Source of the DNA: Sporosarcina ureae
Lineage (GTDB): Bacteria; Bacillota; Bacilli; Bacillales_A; Planococcaceae
Assembly: GCF_002082015.1 (NCBI RefSeq)
Contig: NZ_CP015109.1
Location: 1,262,001 to 1,326,000, forward strand
Length of the DNA stretch: 64,000 nucleotides
Direction of reading: 5' to 3'
Within the stretch, counting starts at the first letter, position 1, and each line of letters starts with the position of its first letter. Shown here one piece after another: positions 18,597-26,874 of the stretch. Below the pieces are notes generated by a model that saw only the letters and a program-made list of their open reading frames with translations, did no database searches and had not been told where the DNA came from. A program made the position numbers and the translations under genes.

Positions 18597-19147
18597 GCAG
18601 ATTTTTCATTGATCAACCGATGATATGCCTGTAAATCATGTTGATAAAGTCTATGATAGGAAGCCATGCTATGTTTTCGTACTGCATTAAAGTCGGTTGC
18701 ATGAACCAATGTATACTTTTCGTTCAGCTCAGAGGCATTGTCCCAAGCGGTTATTTCAAAAGCCAAGTTCGTTTCATCTTCTTCAATCAGCATTTTCAGT
18801 AGATCAGGCGTACGGAAAATTTCTTCCTTACTATAACTCTTTTTCATAGTGAAGATTTCAATAGTTCTTGCTAACGAGGCTTCTAATGCTGGCAAATCGA
18901 TAGCGTGACCTAATTCATGCATCGTAATGGTTTTAATGTAGTCTTCAAATAGGCAAATCGTTTCAATATCTCCGTAAGCAATTTTTAGCCTATCCATATC
19001 ATATCCAATATATTTCCCTATAAAATTATAACTCATATTGATTCCATCGTGAACTTCACGGAGTTCCTCTTTCATATTCACAGTTTTCATGACTTCATTT
19101 ATGCATTGAGGCACGTTTAAAGACAAAACCTGTTCATTCATTCTCAT
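18590..19147 (-). CDS. Hypothetical protein with HELGH zinc-protease-like motif
   Basis: A 185-residue soluble protein I do not recognise. The sequence TITMHELGHAID near residue 78 is a classic HExxH zinc-binding motif with the extended HELGH form of metallopeptidases. A possible third ligand is a downstream Glu (FEITAWDNASELNEKY), which would make it a small zincin-like enzyme. There is no signal peptide or membrane segment, so it would act in the cytoplasm. The start is either ATG at 19147 or the ATG two codons later, both after AGGGATGA. No functional partner nearby. Confidence 0.65.
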   Translation of the reverse strand: MRMNEQVLSLNVPQCINEVMKTVNMKEELREVHDGINMSYNFIGKYIGYDMDRLKIAYGDIETICLFEDYIKTITMHELGHAIDLPALEASLARTIEIFTMKKSYSKEEIFRTPDLLKMLIEEDETNLAFEITAWDNASELNEKYTLVHATDFNAVRKHSMASYHRLYQHDLQAYHRLINEKSAK

Positions 19148-19310
19148 TCATCCCTATTTCATATATATTTTTTATGCCCCTCTTTATTGCTAAGCATATT
19201 ATACTACGCCTAATACTATCAATCAATACAGAACTATGAGCAATTACCCACTTAATCATATATTTAATTACTGATTTCACTCTTTAGACAAAATAACTAT
19301 ATTTCCATAA

Positions 19311-19351
19311 AAAAATACTCTTGAATCGTGAAGTCGATTCAAGAGTATTTT
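19311..19351 (-). terminator. Terminator of the first KGG-repeat gene
   Basis: Long stem AAAATACTCTTGAATCG (19312-19328) with its complement at 19335-19351 and a 6-base loop. On the minus strand it is followed by a run of seven T. Confidence 0.9.
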
Positions 19352-19396
19352 TCATTTTATCTTTTATTTTATTAATTTTTCATATCAACTTACCGC

Positions 19397-19732
19397 TCAC
19401 TGGTTATTATCGCGCTGTCGCGCTCGCGCTTCGCCGCCTTTACGACCAGCTTCTTCACGGCTCATTTTCCCATTACTGTTGTTGCTATTATTGTTCGAGT
19501 CGCCTGAATTGTTTGAGTCATTCTGTTCGGCTCTCGCTTCTCCGCCTTTACGGCCAATTTCTTCATAGAATTCTTTGTCATGGTTATCAGAGGTAGCCTC
19601 TCCACCTTTGCGGCCGATTTCTTCGTAGAATTCTTGACCATGATTTTTAGAGGTAGTTTCGCCACCTTTACGTCCCGCTTCCTCAAGACTCATTTTGTTG
19701 TCATTGTTGTTACGATTGTTTCGGTTAGCCAT
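19397..19732 (-). CDS. KGG-repeat stress protein (copy 1)
   Basis: Very hydrophilic 111-residue protein of the stress-induced KGG-repeat type (GsiB/con-10-like). Four GRKGGE-type repeats occur: EEAGRKGGETTS, EEIGRKGGEATS, EEIGRKGGEARA and EEAGRKGGEARA. An Asn/Ser-rich linker lies before the last one. Such proteins are thought to protect cells during desiccation or general stress. The start is ATG at 19732 because AGGAGG lies just upstream, within a longer open frame from 19753. It is nearly identical to the next gene upstream (19809-20144) and is probably co-transcribed with it. Confidence 0.88.
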   Translation of the reverse strand: MANRNNRNNNDNKMSLEEAGRKGGETTSKNHGQEFYEEIGRKGGEATSDNHDKEFYEEIGRKGGEARAEQNDSNNSGDSNNNSNNSNGKMSREEAGRKGGEARARQRDNNQ

Positions 19733-19808
19733 TGTAAAATTCCTCCTATACATTGATCATTTGTAGCTTTTTCTTCTATTTCAATTAGTTTTTCATAGTA
19801 CAATATGG

Positions 19809-20144
19809 TTACTGGTTATTATCGCGTTGTCGTGCTCGTGCTTCGCCGCCTTTACGGCCCGCTTCTTCACGACTCATTTTCCCATTACTGTTGTTGCTAT
19901 TATTGTTCGAGTCGCCTGAGTTGTTTGAGTCATTCTGTTCGGCTCTCGCTTCTCCGCCTTTACGGCCAATTTCTTCGTAGAATTCTTTGTCATGGTTATC
20001 AGAGGTAGCCTCTCCACCTTTGCGACCGATTTCTTCGTAGAATTCATGATCATGATTTTTAGAGGTAGCTTCTCCACCTTTACGACCCGCTTCTTCAACA
20101 CTCATTTTGTTGTTATTGTTTTCACGATTGTTTTGGTTAGCCAT
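19809..20144 (-). CDS. KGG-repeat stress protein (copy 2)
   Basis: A 111-residue tandem duplicate of the neighbouring gene, with the same four KGG repeats and the same Asn/Ser linker, differing at only a few positions (for example MANQNNRENN at the start). ATG at 20144 follows AGGAGG at the expected spacing. A strong sigma-B promoter is present upstream (20202-20226), so this gene, and by read-through copy 1, should be induced by the general stress response. Nothing marks it as an enzyme or membrane protein. Confidence 0.88.
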   Translation of the reverse strand: MANQNNRENNNNKMSVEEAGRKGGEATSKNHDHEFYEEIGRKGGEATSDNHDKEFYEEIGRKGGEARAEQNDSNNSGDSNNNSNNSNGKMSREEAGRKGGEARARQRDNNQ

Positions 20145-20201
20145 TTTAAAATTCCTCCTATGCATTAATCATTTTAGCTCGTCGACAAGCTTATTAGATA
20201 T

Positions 20202-20226
20202 ATTCCCAACACACACTAGTTTAAAC
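20202..20226 (-). promoter_or_regulatory. Sigma-B promoter of the tandem KGG genes
   Basis: On the minus strand GTTTAA (20221-20226), a 13-base spacer and GGGAAT (20202-20207). This matches the Bacillus sigma-B consensus GTTTAA-N12-15-GGGWAW. The rest of the roughly 310-base gap between the KGG gene and 20453 shows no other gene. Confidence 0.78.
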
Positions 20227-20452
20227 AACAAAAATATATTTAAAGCTATATTTGTAGAAAAGTATTAGTTAATTCCTTTTTTCACCACAATCACATCTGC
20301 TATTTATCAATTCAATTTTATTACTTTACAAATTCCCTTTAAAAATAACCACCTCAATCTTCAGTATTTTATTTACTACAGGAAAACTTGTATATTTTCC
20401 ATGCATTTAAGCCAACTTACAAAGAACTTCCTAGTAGAAAGGAGCCTGACCA

Positions 20453-20614
20453 ATGGGACGCGATGAACACAGTAAAGGCAGCAACGCCTCCGGTTCTTTA
20501 CCGCAAACGCCAAAAAACCAGAAGATTGCTGCACGTGACATGAAGGAAGAAACTGCTCGTGAATTTGCTGAACTACGCAAAAGTGCTGCCTCATCAAAAA
20601 AACGTAAATCTTGA
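20453..20614 (+). CDS. Small hydrophilic protein, YfhD-like
   Basis: A 53-codon gene with an excellent ribosome site, AAAGGAG eight bases before ATG, and a strong terminator 27 bases after the stop. The protein is basic and hydrophilic: it begins MGRDEHSKGSNASGSLPQTP, has a central KIAARDMKEETAREFAE helix-like stretch and ends in SKKRKS. The MGR start and LPQTP segment recall the small YfhD-type proteins of Bacillus, some of which are spore-associated, but that is a weak resemblance. It sits among stress genes. No promoter type is clear. Confidence 0.75.
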   Translation: MGRDEHSKGSNASGSLPQTPKNQKIAARDMKEETAREFAELRKSAASSKKRKS

Positions 20615-20640
20615 ATACCGTGCCATCGTATGATCTCATC

Positions 20641-20682
20641 AGAAAAGCCAGAGAAGATTCATTCTTCTCTGGCTTTTCTTGC
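20641..20682 (+). terminator. Terminator after the small YfhD-like gene
   Basis: A 17-bp perfect stem (20641-20657 with 20663-20679) and 5-base loop containing GCCAGAGAAGA, followed by T-rich sequence. Confidence 0.9.
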
Positions 20683-20745
20683 TGTATTTAAATTCAAGTG
20701 GCTTTCGGAACTTTCAACTGCTTCTATTGATTGAAATCAGACAGA

Positions 20746-21030
20746 TTATTGTCTGTCATTAAGTTGACTGGCACGGGCTTCTCCGCCTTTGCGGCCAATT
20801 TTCTCGTAGAAATGTTTATCATGTTTTTCGGAAGTCGCCTTTCCGCCTTTACTTCCAATTTCTTTATAAAATTCACTACTATGCTTTTGAGCAGTAGCTT
20901 CTCCACCTTTACGCCCGATGTTCTTATAAAATTCTTTATCATGTTTTTTAGAAGTAGCCTGTCCACCCTTGCGTCCTGCTTCTTCTAATGTCATTTTCTT
21001 TTCGTGATCGGTTGTTTGCCGGTTAGCCAT
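20746..21030 (-). CDS. KGG-repeat stress protein (copy 3, diverged)
   Basis: A 94-residue hydrophilic protein with four KGG repeats (EEAGRKGGQATS, KNIGRKGGEATA, KEIGSKGGKATS, EKIGRKGGEARA), each followed by a KHDKEFY-like spacer. It lacks the Asn/Ser linker of the two tandem copies and is clearly diverged from them. ATG at 21030 follows TAGGAGGATGA. A sigma-B promoter lies at 21077-21101. Function as for the family: a general-stress protective protein, probably without enzymatic activity. Confidence 0.88.
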   Translation of the reverse strand: MANRQTTDHEKKMTLEEAGRKGGQATSKKHDKEFYKNIGRKGGEATAQKHSSEFYKEIGSKGGKATSEKHDKHFYEKIGRKGGEARASQLNDRQ

Positions 21031-21076
21031 GTATATTCATCCTCCTACTTTTCGTTTAATGTAGCTTAATGAATAT

Positions 21077-21101
21077 ATTCCCAGTTTGCGGCTTGCTAAA
21101 C
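21077..21101 (-). promoter_or_regulatory. Sigma-B promoter of KGG copy 3
   Basis: On the minus strand GTTTAG (21096-21101), a 13-base spacer and GGGAAT (21077-21082), same layout as at 20202-20226. Confidence 0.75.
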
Positions 21102-21112
21102 GCACACTCTTT

Positions 21113-21847
21113 TCAATTTCCAAGAGGATCTTGCTCATCGATTAGTTTTTCTAGCAGTTCATCCCACTCTTCTGTCAACGTGTTCCACACTCTCGTGAAG
21201 TAATTATTTTCTGTACGATTCCATATGTAAAACTCCACGCACGGAATTAGCTGGGTTTCAATCCCCTGAGGTGGTTCCATAGTGTTAATGACTTCCTGAA
21301 AAGCACCTTCAGTAATCTCTGCTCTAGCGGATAGAAGTGCAGTACGCATTTTTTCATCGTCGATTGTCTCTACTTTTTTCGTTTGATTCTTCGCAATACG
21401 GAACGCTTTGACTTTTGTTGTAAATACATTCTCGGGTTGTTGACACAGGATGGCATCATGGCATCCACTGTAATAAAACTTCATTTCTCGTTTCTTTGGA
21501 GGGTGTTCATAAATTCCAGATTGCAATTGTGAGACGCCGGTCTTCGTCAACATAAAACTACCTGCACGTAATTCAATCATTTGGGCCTTCTGCATTTTAA
21601 GGAATATATTCTCAACGAATAATGGTTCGACAGCCAGAAATTCCGCAATCATTTTTGATTCAGATACTTCAATTTTCTGTATCGTCAATAAAATCATTTT
21701 CATCAAGATATCCATAGTAGTTCGCTTGATCGTAGTGTATTGGATATTGATTAGCTCCACCGGTAATCCCCAGCTATCTGATTGCTGTATTTCGATGTCT
21801 GGCTGTTGTTGGAGTTCTTGTTGCAACCTTTTTCGAAGCGAATCCAT
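21113..21847 (-). CDS. Uncharacterised partner of the SF1 helicase, possible winged helix
   Basis: A 244-residue protein not recognised. Residues about 45-110 (MDILMKMILLTIQKIEVSESKMIAEFL then LFVENIFLKMQKAQMIELRAGSFMLTKTGVSQL) look like a winged-helix domain with a beta wing. The C-terminal half has a YYSGCHDAILCQQPEN segment and an Arg/Lys-rich strand region that could bind nucleic acid. It starts 4 bases after the helicase stop, with GGAGG inside the helicase gene, so the two are tightly coupled and probably work together. No signal peptide or membrane segment. Confidence 0.7.
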   Translation of the reverse strand: MDSLRKRLQQELQQQPDIEIQQSDSWGLPVELINIQYTTIKRTTMDILMKMILLTIQKIEVSESKMIAEFLAVEPLFVENIFLKMQKAQMIELRAGSFMLTKTGVSQLQSGIYEHPPKKREMKFYYSGCHDAILCQQPENVFTTKVKAFRIAKNQTKKVETIDDEKMRTALLSARAEITEGAFQEVINTMEPPQGIETQLIPCVEFYIWNRTENNYFTRVWNTLTEEWDELLEKLIDEQDPLGN

Positions 21848-21851
21848 TTGC

Positions 21852-24800
21852 TCAGCCTCCTTGAATGTGTTCTATTTTGCGTAATCCATCCTGACGTTCT
21901 ACGACTTCACGCAATTGCTTATACATATCTTTTGTAGAAGCATTCTTTGTCTTGATAGTGAACATTTCAGAACTTCCAACGATTATAAGTAATTCTCGGG
22001 CACGTGATAATGCTACATTTAGACGTCGATAGTCTTTTGCAAATCCAATGTCACCATTCTTCTCTCCATGATTTCTAACGAAGCTCAATATGATGATATC
22101 CATTTCCATGCCTTGAAACTTATCTACCGAACCTGTACGATAATGCAATTGTTTCGGTCGAATCTCTTGTTGGATCAGTCGATCAATTCGCTTTACCTGT
22201 TCACCGTAAAAACTAATTACACCGACGCTCTTCTTTTCGTCTGGCTTCATTCGGCCATCTTTTTTAGCTTTTTCTGTCGCGTGTTCAATATCTATCAATA
22301 GATCTTGAATGATGGTTAGTTCCGCTTCATTGAAACGACTTGTCCCACCTTTGACTTGGTCTTCGAAAAACGAAGGGATATTGGGTGTGTCGAGCCATAA
22401 CAAATGGTCTTTCCTGGTAATTTTACTACTTTCGAGCAGATGATCTCGTACTTCTTCTGAATTAGAAAGCCCGCATTGTAATTGATAGTCACCATCTTTA
22501 TAAAATGGTGCGATTGTTTCCATGATTTTTTCATGCATGCGGTACTGAATGCTGAGCATCGTTTTGTTTTGCTTAGGCAACGTACGGAATAGCCGTTCAA
22601 ATAATGACTCATTGAGTAGTTTTTTCATTTCACGTTGTACTTCAGGATCTTTTTGCTGAACTACTAGTTCGTCCATCGTTTCTTGTCCTACTAGCGGCGG
22701 TAATTGATGATGGTCTCCCACTAAAATAACTTTTTTACCTTTAAGCATAGGCAATAGTAATTCTGGCGGTGTTGCTTTTGACACTTCATCGATAATGACT
22801 ACATCGAAGACCGGGTATTCTTCCATGAACTTTTTGGAAGCTGATGCGACGCATGTCGTGCCGATTACATTCGCATGATCGATATAAAGCTTACGGATTT
22901 CATCCAAGTCATAATCGTTAGCATCACGCAGTAATTCTTCCCATTGCGCTTGCAGTTCTTGCAGGACTGGAAGCTGCTCCTGTTCTTTTACTACTTCTGC
23001 TAATTGGGGTTCAGCTTGCGCAAGCACCATTTCTACTTTCTCCAATTGCTCTTTTATATCTGGTTTCAATTGAACTACGAGCTCTTCTATTTCCTGCTGT
23101 CGTTTATGTTGTTCTTCTTGTAACTGCAAAGTTTTCTGTTCTACAGCTAGAGCTTCATTTTTTTCTTGTTCAAGCTGTTGTTTTGCTTGAGAACACTTTA
23201 ATTCTGAAGTAGTTATGGACGCTGTTAATTGTGTTACATTTTTTAATTGTTGTCGGCCCTCCAAGATCTTCGTTTCTAGCTCATTCATTTCCTGTGTGAG
23301 TTGATTTTCCTCCCACTCTTTTTCAGGTGGCTCATTGGTTTCTAACCATTCTTTAATCTGCTTCTCCAATTCTACTTGCTTAGATTGCAGATGTTGCATC
23401 TGCTCTTCTTTTCGTTGCATATTGGCTTGTATTTCTTGAAGTGCTTGTTGTAAGAATCTCAGAATTTCATGTTTCACTTCTGCAAATACTTCCTTTACAG
23501 AGTGGACTTTCTGTTGCTGAAGATCTATTCCTTTTGCACGAACGATCTCTTCTTTACCGTAAAACAATGACATACCTTGTGCTATCTTCTGGAGTACGTC
23601 TGTTTTGGCGGATGAAATTCCTTTGTTTTGCAGCACTTTTTTTGTTGTTGGATTGATTAGAAATTTCCCCAGACGGTCAATCATTTCATGCATTTCTTGA
23701 ATGGTTGTGAAATTATCGGTTGAGCGCTTCGTAATGGTCTCTATTGGGTAACGGTGTGTTTGCAATAGGGAAAGAGTTTTTTTGATAGCTGTTTGAAAAC
23801 GTTCATGCAGTTCTTTCCATTCTTGAAATTCGTAGGAGTACTCTCCACTTTCAATTGACTTGATGATTCGCTGTAAATCGTTATTTCGCAATGTAATATG
23901 AATAGGGATTTCAATCTGGTTTGTAGCAAGCGTCTTCTGGATATCTTTCATTTTGGTCTGAGACAGTACATCACGATGTGTAGCTTCTAGTATTTGTTTG
24001 CTGTCAGGAAGTGTGTTGTATTCCTCCATAATCTCTCGTTGCGCTTCCTTATTGCTCTGCAACTCTGCTAGCGAATGGATATATATTTGTGTCTGTCTTA
24101 CTAGACGCTGCTCTTTTAACCATTCTTCTATTTGGGCTGACAACTCTTCTTTACTCGACTCTGAATTTAGCTGTTTCCGTAACTCTGCGATTTCCTTCAT
24201 GCGTTGTGCAAGGTCTATTTCAGTTTGCTCAATTCCCTGTTGCTTTTGAGAAAGCCGACGTACAGATTGGTCAAGCAGGGATTTCTGAGAAAAGTATGTA
24301 GACTTTAGTTTTTTTAATTTCTCTTGCATAATATTTTGCATGTGTAGTTGCTCAGTTAAAGTGATTTTCCGTTCTGTGTTCTGTTGAATTTGTTCAGTTA
24401 ATTGATCCGCACGTTTTTGCAATTCAGTATCTTTTGTTCGATAAATAGCACGTGTCGCTTTCACGGTTTCTATTGTTTCATTTCTCCAATGCAACGCTAC
24501 ATTTTCTTCCATGAAGCGCTTGCCCTCTTCTTCGATACTTTCTGATCGTCCATAACGTAAAATACGCGTCGCTGGATCTGTCAGTAATCGACCGAGTGCG
24601 TTATCTACCGCTAGATTTGATTGAGATGCAACGAGTGTCCGCAAGCCTGCTTTGACGTTTTGATAGCAAATTTCAGAGATCACTGTTGTTTTCCCTGTAC
24701 CAGGCGGACCTTGGACTACAAATAAATCATGCGCTTTCATCGCACCGGAAACCGCCTCTTGTTGGAATTCATTCAAATTATTATGGAACTCCAGTTGTGG

Positions 24801-25700
24801 CTGTTTATTAGTAATTTGCACGACAGGCCGCTCTTCAAATAAAATTTTTTCCAAATTTGCATTTGCGGCTAGACCATCTTGTAAGTCTTTGAAACCTTTA
24901 CGTAAACGACGAATTTGACTTAATTCTGCAAAGTTCGTCAGCACCAGACTTTTATTACGTGTTGGTAACCATTGTTCGGATCGCGCTTTCTTTTGAAACC
25001 GTTGATTTAGTTCTACAACAATAACCTTTTGACCTTTCTGCGTGTCGACGATTTGACCGATTTCAGCAGAAAGTTCATCCACCTTCACACTAAACCCACG
25101 GAGTTGCTTCCAGTTTTTCGTTTGCAAATCTTTACACTGTAGACGTACCTTTGTAAAATCACTAGTGAAACTGGCTTGGCTAAATGTACAGGCGATATCC
25201 GCTACGTCCGCATTTTTCTCCGCAATTTGTAGATAGCCTTCCCAACTTTCAATTCTTTTCTTTACGTATTCTGAACGTTCTTCCGCGATCGGTAATTGGC
25301 GTAACTTCGTATAGAACTCGATTGGCAACGCTACTCCTGCGCGATGTAACCTAAACTTAATCGCCGTATGTAGCCGCCGATTTGTCTGAACAGGTTCTCT
25401 TGCGCCTCTTACATGAAAGCCGGTTGCTAGCAGACCATCTGGTTTCAATACACATTCCATAACTGCCACACGTTGTTGAACTTCTTTGGCAAATCTTTTA
25501 TTGGTTTTCGGATCAAAAAACAACGCATAGGATTGGTTCCCCATACGATTCTCCGGTTTCTTTTCAATATGTATATCAAAGACAGACTCTGAAGATACGA
25601 AGGCTTCTTCACTTAAAAACCACTGTTCCAAACCTTTTCGTGCATTTTTCGTTATTTCTAAACTGCAAAGAATCATTTCTATATTTTGTAGCGCACTCAT
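21852..25700 (-). CDS. Large SF1 helicase (AAA_11/AAA_12, UPF1/DNA2-like) with coiled-coil insert
   Basis: A 1282-residue ATP-dependent helicase. Motif I is QGPPGTGKTT near residue 330, motif Ia ASQSNLAVDNALGRL, motif II VIIDEVSKATPPELL near residue 968, motif III VGDHHQLPP, and motifs V/VI VDKFQGMEMDIIILSFVR and RLNVALSRARELLIIVG near residues 1200-1235. Residues about 410-930 between motifs Ia and II are mostly Gln/Glu/Lys-rich coiled coil, unusually long. The roughly 300-residue N-terminal domain is unrecognised. Probably acts on RNA or DNA ends with the coupled 21113-21847 protein. Upstream in-frame stop and weak ribosome site; ATG 25700 is the first possible start. Confidence 0.85.
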   Translation of the reverse strand: MSALQNIEMILCSLEITKNARKGLEQWFLSEEAFVSSESVFDIHIEKKPENRMGNQSYALFFDPKTNKRFAKEVQQRVAVMECVLKPDGLLATGFHVRGAREPVQTNRRLHTAIKFRLHRAGVALPIEFYTKLRQLPIAEERSEYVKKRIESWEGYLQIAEKNADVADIACTFSQASFTSDFTKVRLQCKDLQTKNWKQLRGFSVKVDELSAEIGQIVDTQKGQKVIVVELNQRFQKKARSEQWLPTRNKSLVLTNFAELSQIRRLRKGFKDLQDGLAANANLEKILFEERPVVQITNKQPQLEFHNNLNEFQQEAVSGAMKAHDLFVVQGPPGTGKTTVISEICYQNVKAGLRTLVASQSNLAVDNALGRLLTDPATRILRYGRSESIEEEGKRFMEENVALHWRNETIETVKATRAIYRTKDTELQKRADQLTEQIQQNTERKITLTEQLHMQNIMQEKLKKLKSTYFSQKSLLDQSVRRLSQKQQGIEQTEIDLAQRMKEIAELRKQLNSESSKEELSAQIEEWLKEQRLVRQTQIYIHSLAELQSNKEAQREIMEEYNTLPDSKQILEATHRDVLSQTKMKDIQKTLATNQIEIPIHITLRNNDLQRIIKSIESGEYSYEFQEWKELHERFQTAIKKTLSLLQTHRYPIETITKRSTDNFTTIQEMHEMIDRLGKFLINPTTKKVLQNKGISSAKTDVLQKIAQGMSLFYGKEEIVRAKGIDLQQQKVHSVKEVFAEVKHEILRFLQQALQEIQANMQRKEEQMQHLQSKQVELEKQIKEWLETNEPPEKEWEENQLTQEMNELETKILEGRQQLKNVTQLTASITTSELKCSQAKQQLEQEKNEALAVEQKTLQLQEEQHKRQQEIEELVVQLKPDIKEQLEKVEMVLAQAEPQLAEVVKEQEQLPVLQELQAQWEELLRDANDYDLDEIRKLYIDHANVIGTTCVASASKKFMEEYPVFDVVIIDEVSKATPPELLLPMLKGKKVILVGDHHQLPPLVGQETMDELVVQQKDPEVQREMKKLLNESLFERLFRTLPKQNKTMLSIQYRMHEKIMETIAPFYKDGDYQLQCGLSNSEEVRDHLLESSKITRKDHLLWLDTPNIPSFFEDQVKGGTSRFNEAELTIIQDLLIDIEHATEKAKKDGRMKPDEKKSVGVISFYGEQVKRIDRLIQQEIRPKQLHYRTGSVDKFQGMEMDIIILSFVRNHGEKNGDIGFAKDYRRLNVALSRARELLIIVGSSEMFTIKTKNASTKDMYKQLREVVERQDGLRKIEHIQGG

Positions 25701-25875
25701 ATTCGTACATTCTTTTCAATATAGGGTCTTACTTCAGCAAGTATATTTGTCATGCTTCTCCCTGTTATTCCCTTGTTCAAAGCTCTCACCTCAGTCCTCT
25801 ATTATAGATCATAAGAGCATATACCGCGAGTAAGAAAAATCTTGAAAAAACTTTTAAAATTAATTTTAAAAAGAT

Positions 25876-25900
25876 GTTTAAGAATGATTTGCTTGGGTAT
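25876..25900 (+). promoter_or_regulatory. Sigma-B promoter of a putative noncoding RNA
   Basis: GTTTAA (25876-25881), 13-base spacer, GGGTAT (25895-25900): a perfect sigma-B consensus on the plus strand. No well-placed start codon with a ribosome site follows before the terminator at 26213-26255. Confidence 0.75.
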
Positions 25901-25907
25901 ACTATTA

Positions 25908-26255
25908 ATACAAGGCAAACTGAAGGAGCTAGTCAGAGAAGTAAGCTGCTAGATCTGGAAGAGATGCACAGCCTTGGCGGAAAATTTTTCTTTACTGGCA
26001 AGTGGTACACTCGGTTTGGGAATCTGCTTTTAAGGTTCCAACAGGAAGACAGGTTTACCAGGTAATGCGAAAGAAGTTTTTTGTGTAAGTGCACGTGAAA
26101 TACCTGCTTCAAAGAAGTTAAGCAGTGTAAGATGTAAGACGCATACTACGAGGGTACAATATCGTCAGTATGGAGTAATCGCAACATAAAATTTTCCGCA
26201 TAGCAAGAGAAGAACAGTCAGTGATTGAGAGTTTTCGATCACTGACTGTTTTTTA
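25908..26255 (+). ncRNA. Putative sigma-B-dependent small RNA of about 350 nt
   Basis: The interval from the predicted sigma-B start to the strong terminator is about 350 bases. It holds only a short open frame (to 26065) whose in-frame ATG inside the transcript has a ribosome-like GGAAGAG with no spacing, so translation is unlikely. The 600-base gap between the helicase gene and the gene at 26343 has no other gene. I could not match it to 6S, RNase P RNA, tmRNA, or the riboswitch motifs I know. The 5' end is estimated from promoter spacing. Confidence 0.5.
26213..26255 (+). terminator. Terminator of the putative small RNA
   Basis: A 13-bp perfect stem AACAGTCAGTGAT/ATCACTGACTGTT (26213-26225 with 26238-26250) followed by six T. 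Confidence 0.92.
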
Positions 26256-26279
26256 GTTTATCTCTCTATAAAATGAATT

Positions 26280-26305
26280 GTTTAGTATGAATGAGATTTG
26301 GGAAA
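26280..26305 (+). promoter_or_regulatory. Probable sigma-B promoter
   Basis: GTTTAG (26280-26285), 14-base spacer, GGGAAA (26300-26305), located 37 bases before the small gene at 26343. Confidence 0.55.
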
Positions 26306-26342
26306 ACAAGATCTAAGAGACGATAACGAGGAGGGTCACTTT

Positions 26343-26531
26343 ATGAAAAAAGGAATGGCTTTAACTGCGATCGGTTTAGGTGCGGCCTATTTAATGCGTA
26401 ACCAAGATGCCCGAAACAAATTATCTCGCCAATTCGATGAGTTCAATGACACACCTATGCGCGGTGATCGAAAAGATCATAATCAAAAATCCGAATCGAA
26501 TAAAGGGTTACTAGGTAGATTTTTAAATTAA
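26343..26531 (+). CDS. Small YtxH-like stress-type protein
   Basis: A 62-residue protein. The start is ATG at 26343 after GAGGAGGG; an upstream in-frame ATG at 26298 has no ribosome site. A short hydrophobic N-terminal stretch (GMALTAIGLGAAYLM) is followed by a basic, hydrophilic tail (DARNKLSRQFDEF, then RKDHNQKSESNKG). This layout resembles small membrane-associated YtxH-like proteins, but I cannot assign a family. A probable sigma-B promoter precedes it and a second small hydrophilic gene follows 30 bases later. Confidence 0.75.
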   Translation: MKKGMALTAIGLGAAYLMRNQDARNKLSRQFDEFNDTPMRGDRKDHNQKSESNKGLLGRFLN

Positions 26532-26561
26532 AAATATTCAATTGCAAAGGAGTAAATTTGA

Positions 26562-26798
26562 ATGAGTGAAGAGAAAAATGTATTTACAGAAAAAGACCGC
26601 AATAAAGCAAAGGGTGGTTATATGGACAACCCTGAGAATTTAAAAACCGATAAAGAAAGTATTTATGATATGCATGAAGATATGCAGACGGTAGATGCTA
26701 TTCCATTAGAGGATGTTCGTATGGAAGAAGAAGAAGAGAGAAATCATCGTGAGACAAAAGATCGTTCATCAAGCGAAGAAAAATACGATAATAATTAA
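26562..26798 (+). CDS. Small acidic hydrophilic protein, unknown
   Basis: A 78-residue, strongly charged protein without hydrophobic segments (MSEEKNVFTEKDRNKAKGGY, later RMEEEEERNHRETKDRSSSE). Likely intrinsically disordered. ATG follows AAAGGAG with 9-base spacing. It lies 30 bases behind the small membrane-associated protein gene and ends before a strong bidirectional terminator, so the two form a small operon that may belong to the sigma-B regulon. No family recognised. Confidence 0.75.
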   Translation: MSEEKNVFTEKDRNKAKGGYMDNPENLKTDKESIYDMHEDMQTVDAIPLEDVRMEEEEERNHRETKDRSSSEEKYDNN

Positions 26799-26833
26799 AC
26801 GGTATTCACTCCGCAATATTTTACTTGTATACA

Positions 26834-26874
26834 GTAAAAAACGACGCCCTACTTATATGGGCGTCGTTTTTTAC
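26834..26874. terminator. Bidirectional terminator
   Basis: A 16-bp perfect stem GTAAAAAACGACGCCC (26834-26849) with its complement (26859-26874), with T-runs on both strands inside the stem. It separates the small-protein operon from the convergent yunC-like gene. Confidence 0.92.

Noticed and set aside
25874-26065. 63-codon open frame overlapping the sigma-B promoter
   Set aside because: Its start codon lies within the promoter -35 region, no ribosome site is present, and the internal ATG has no spacing to a purine tract.
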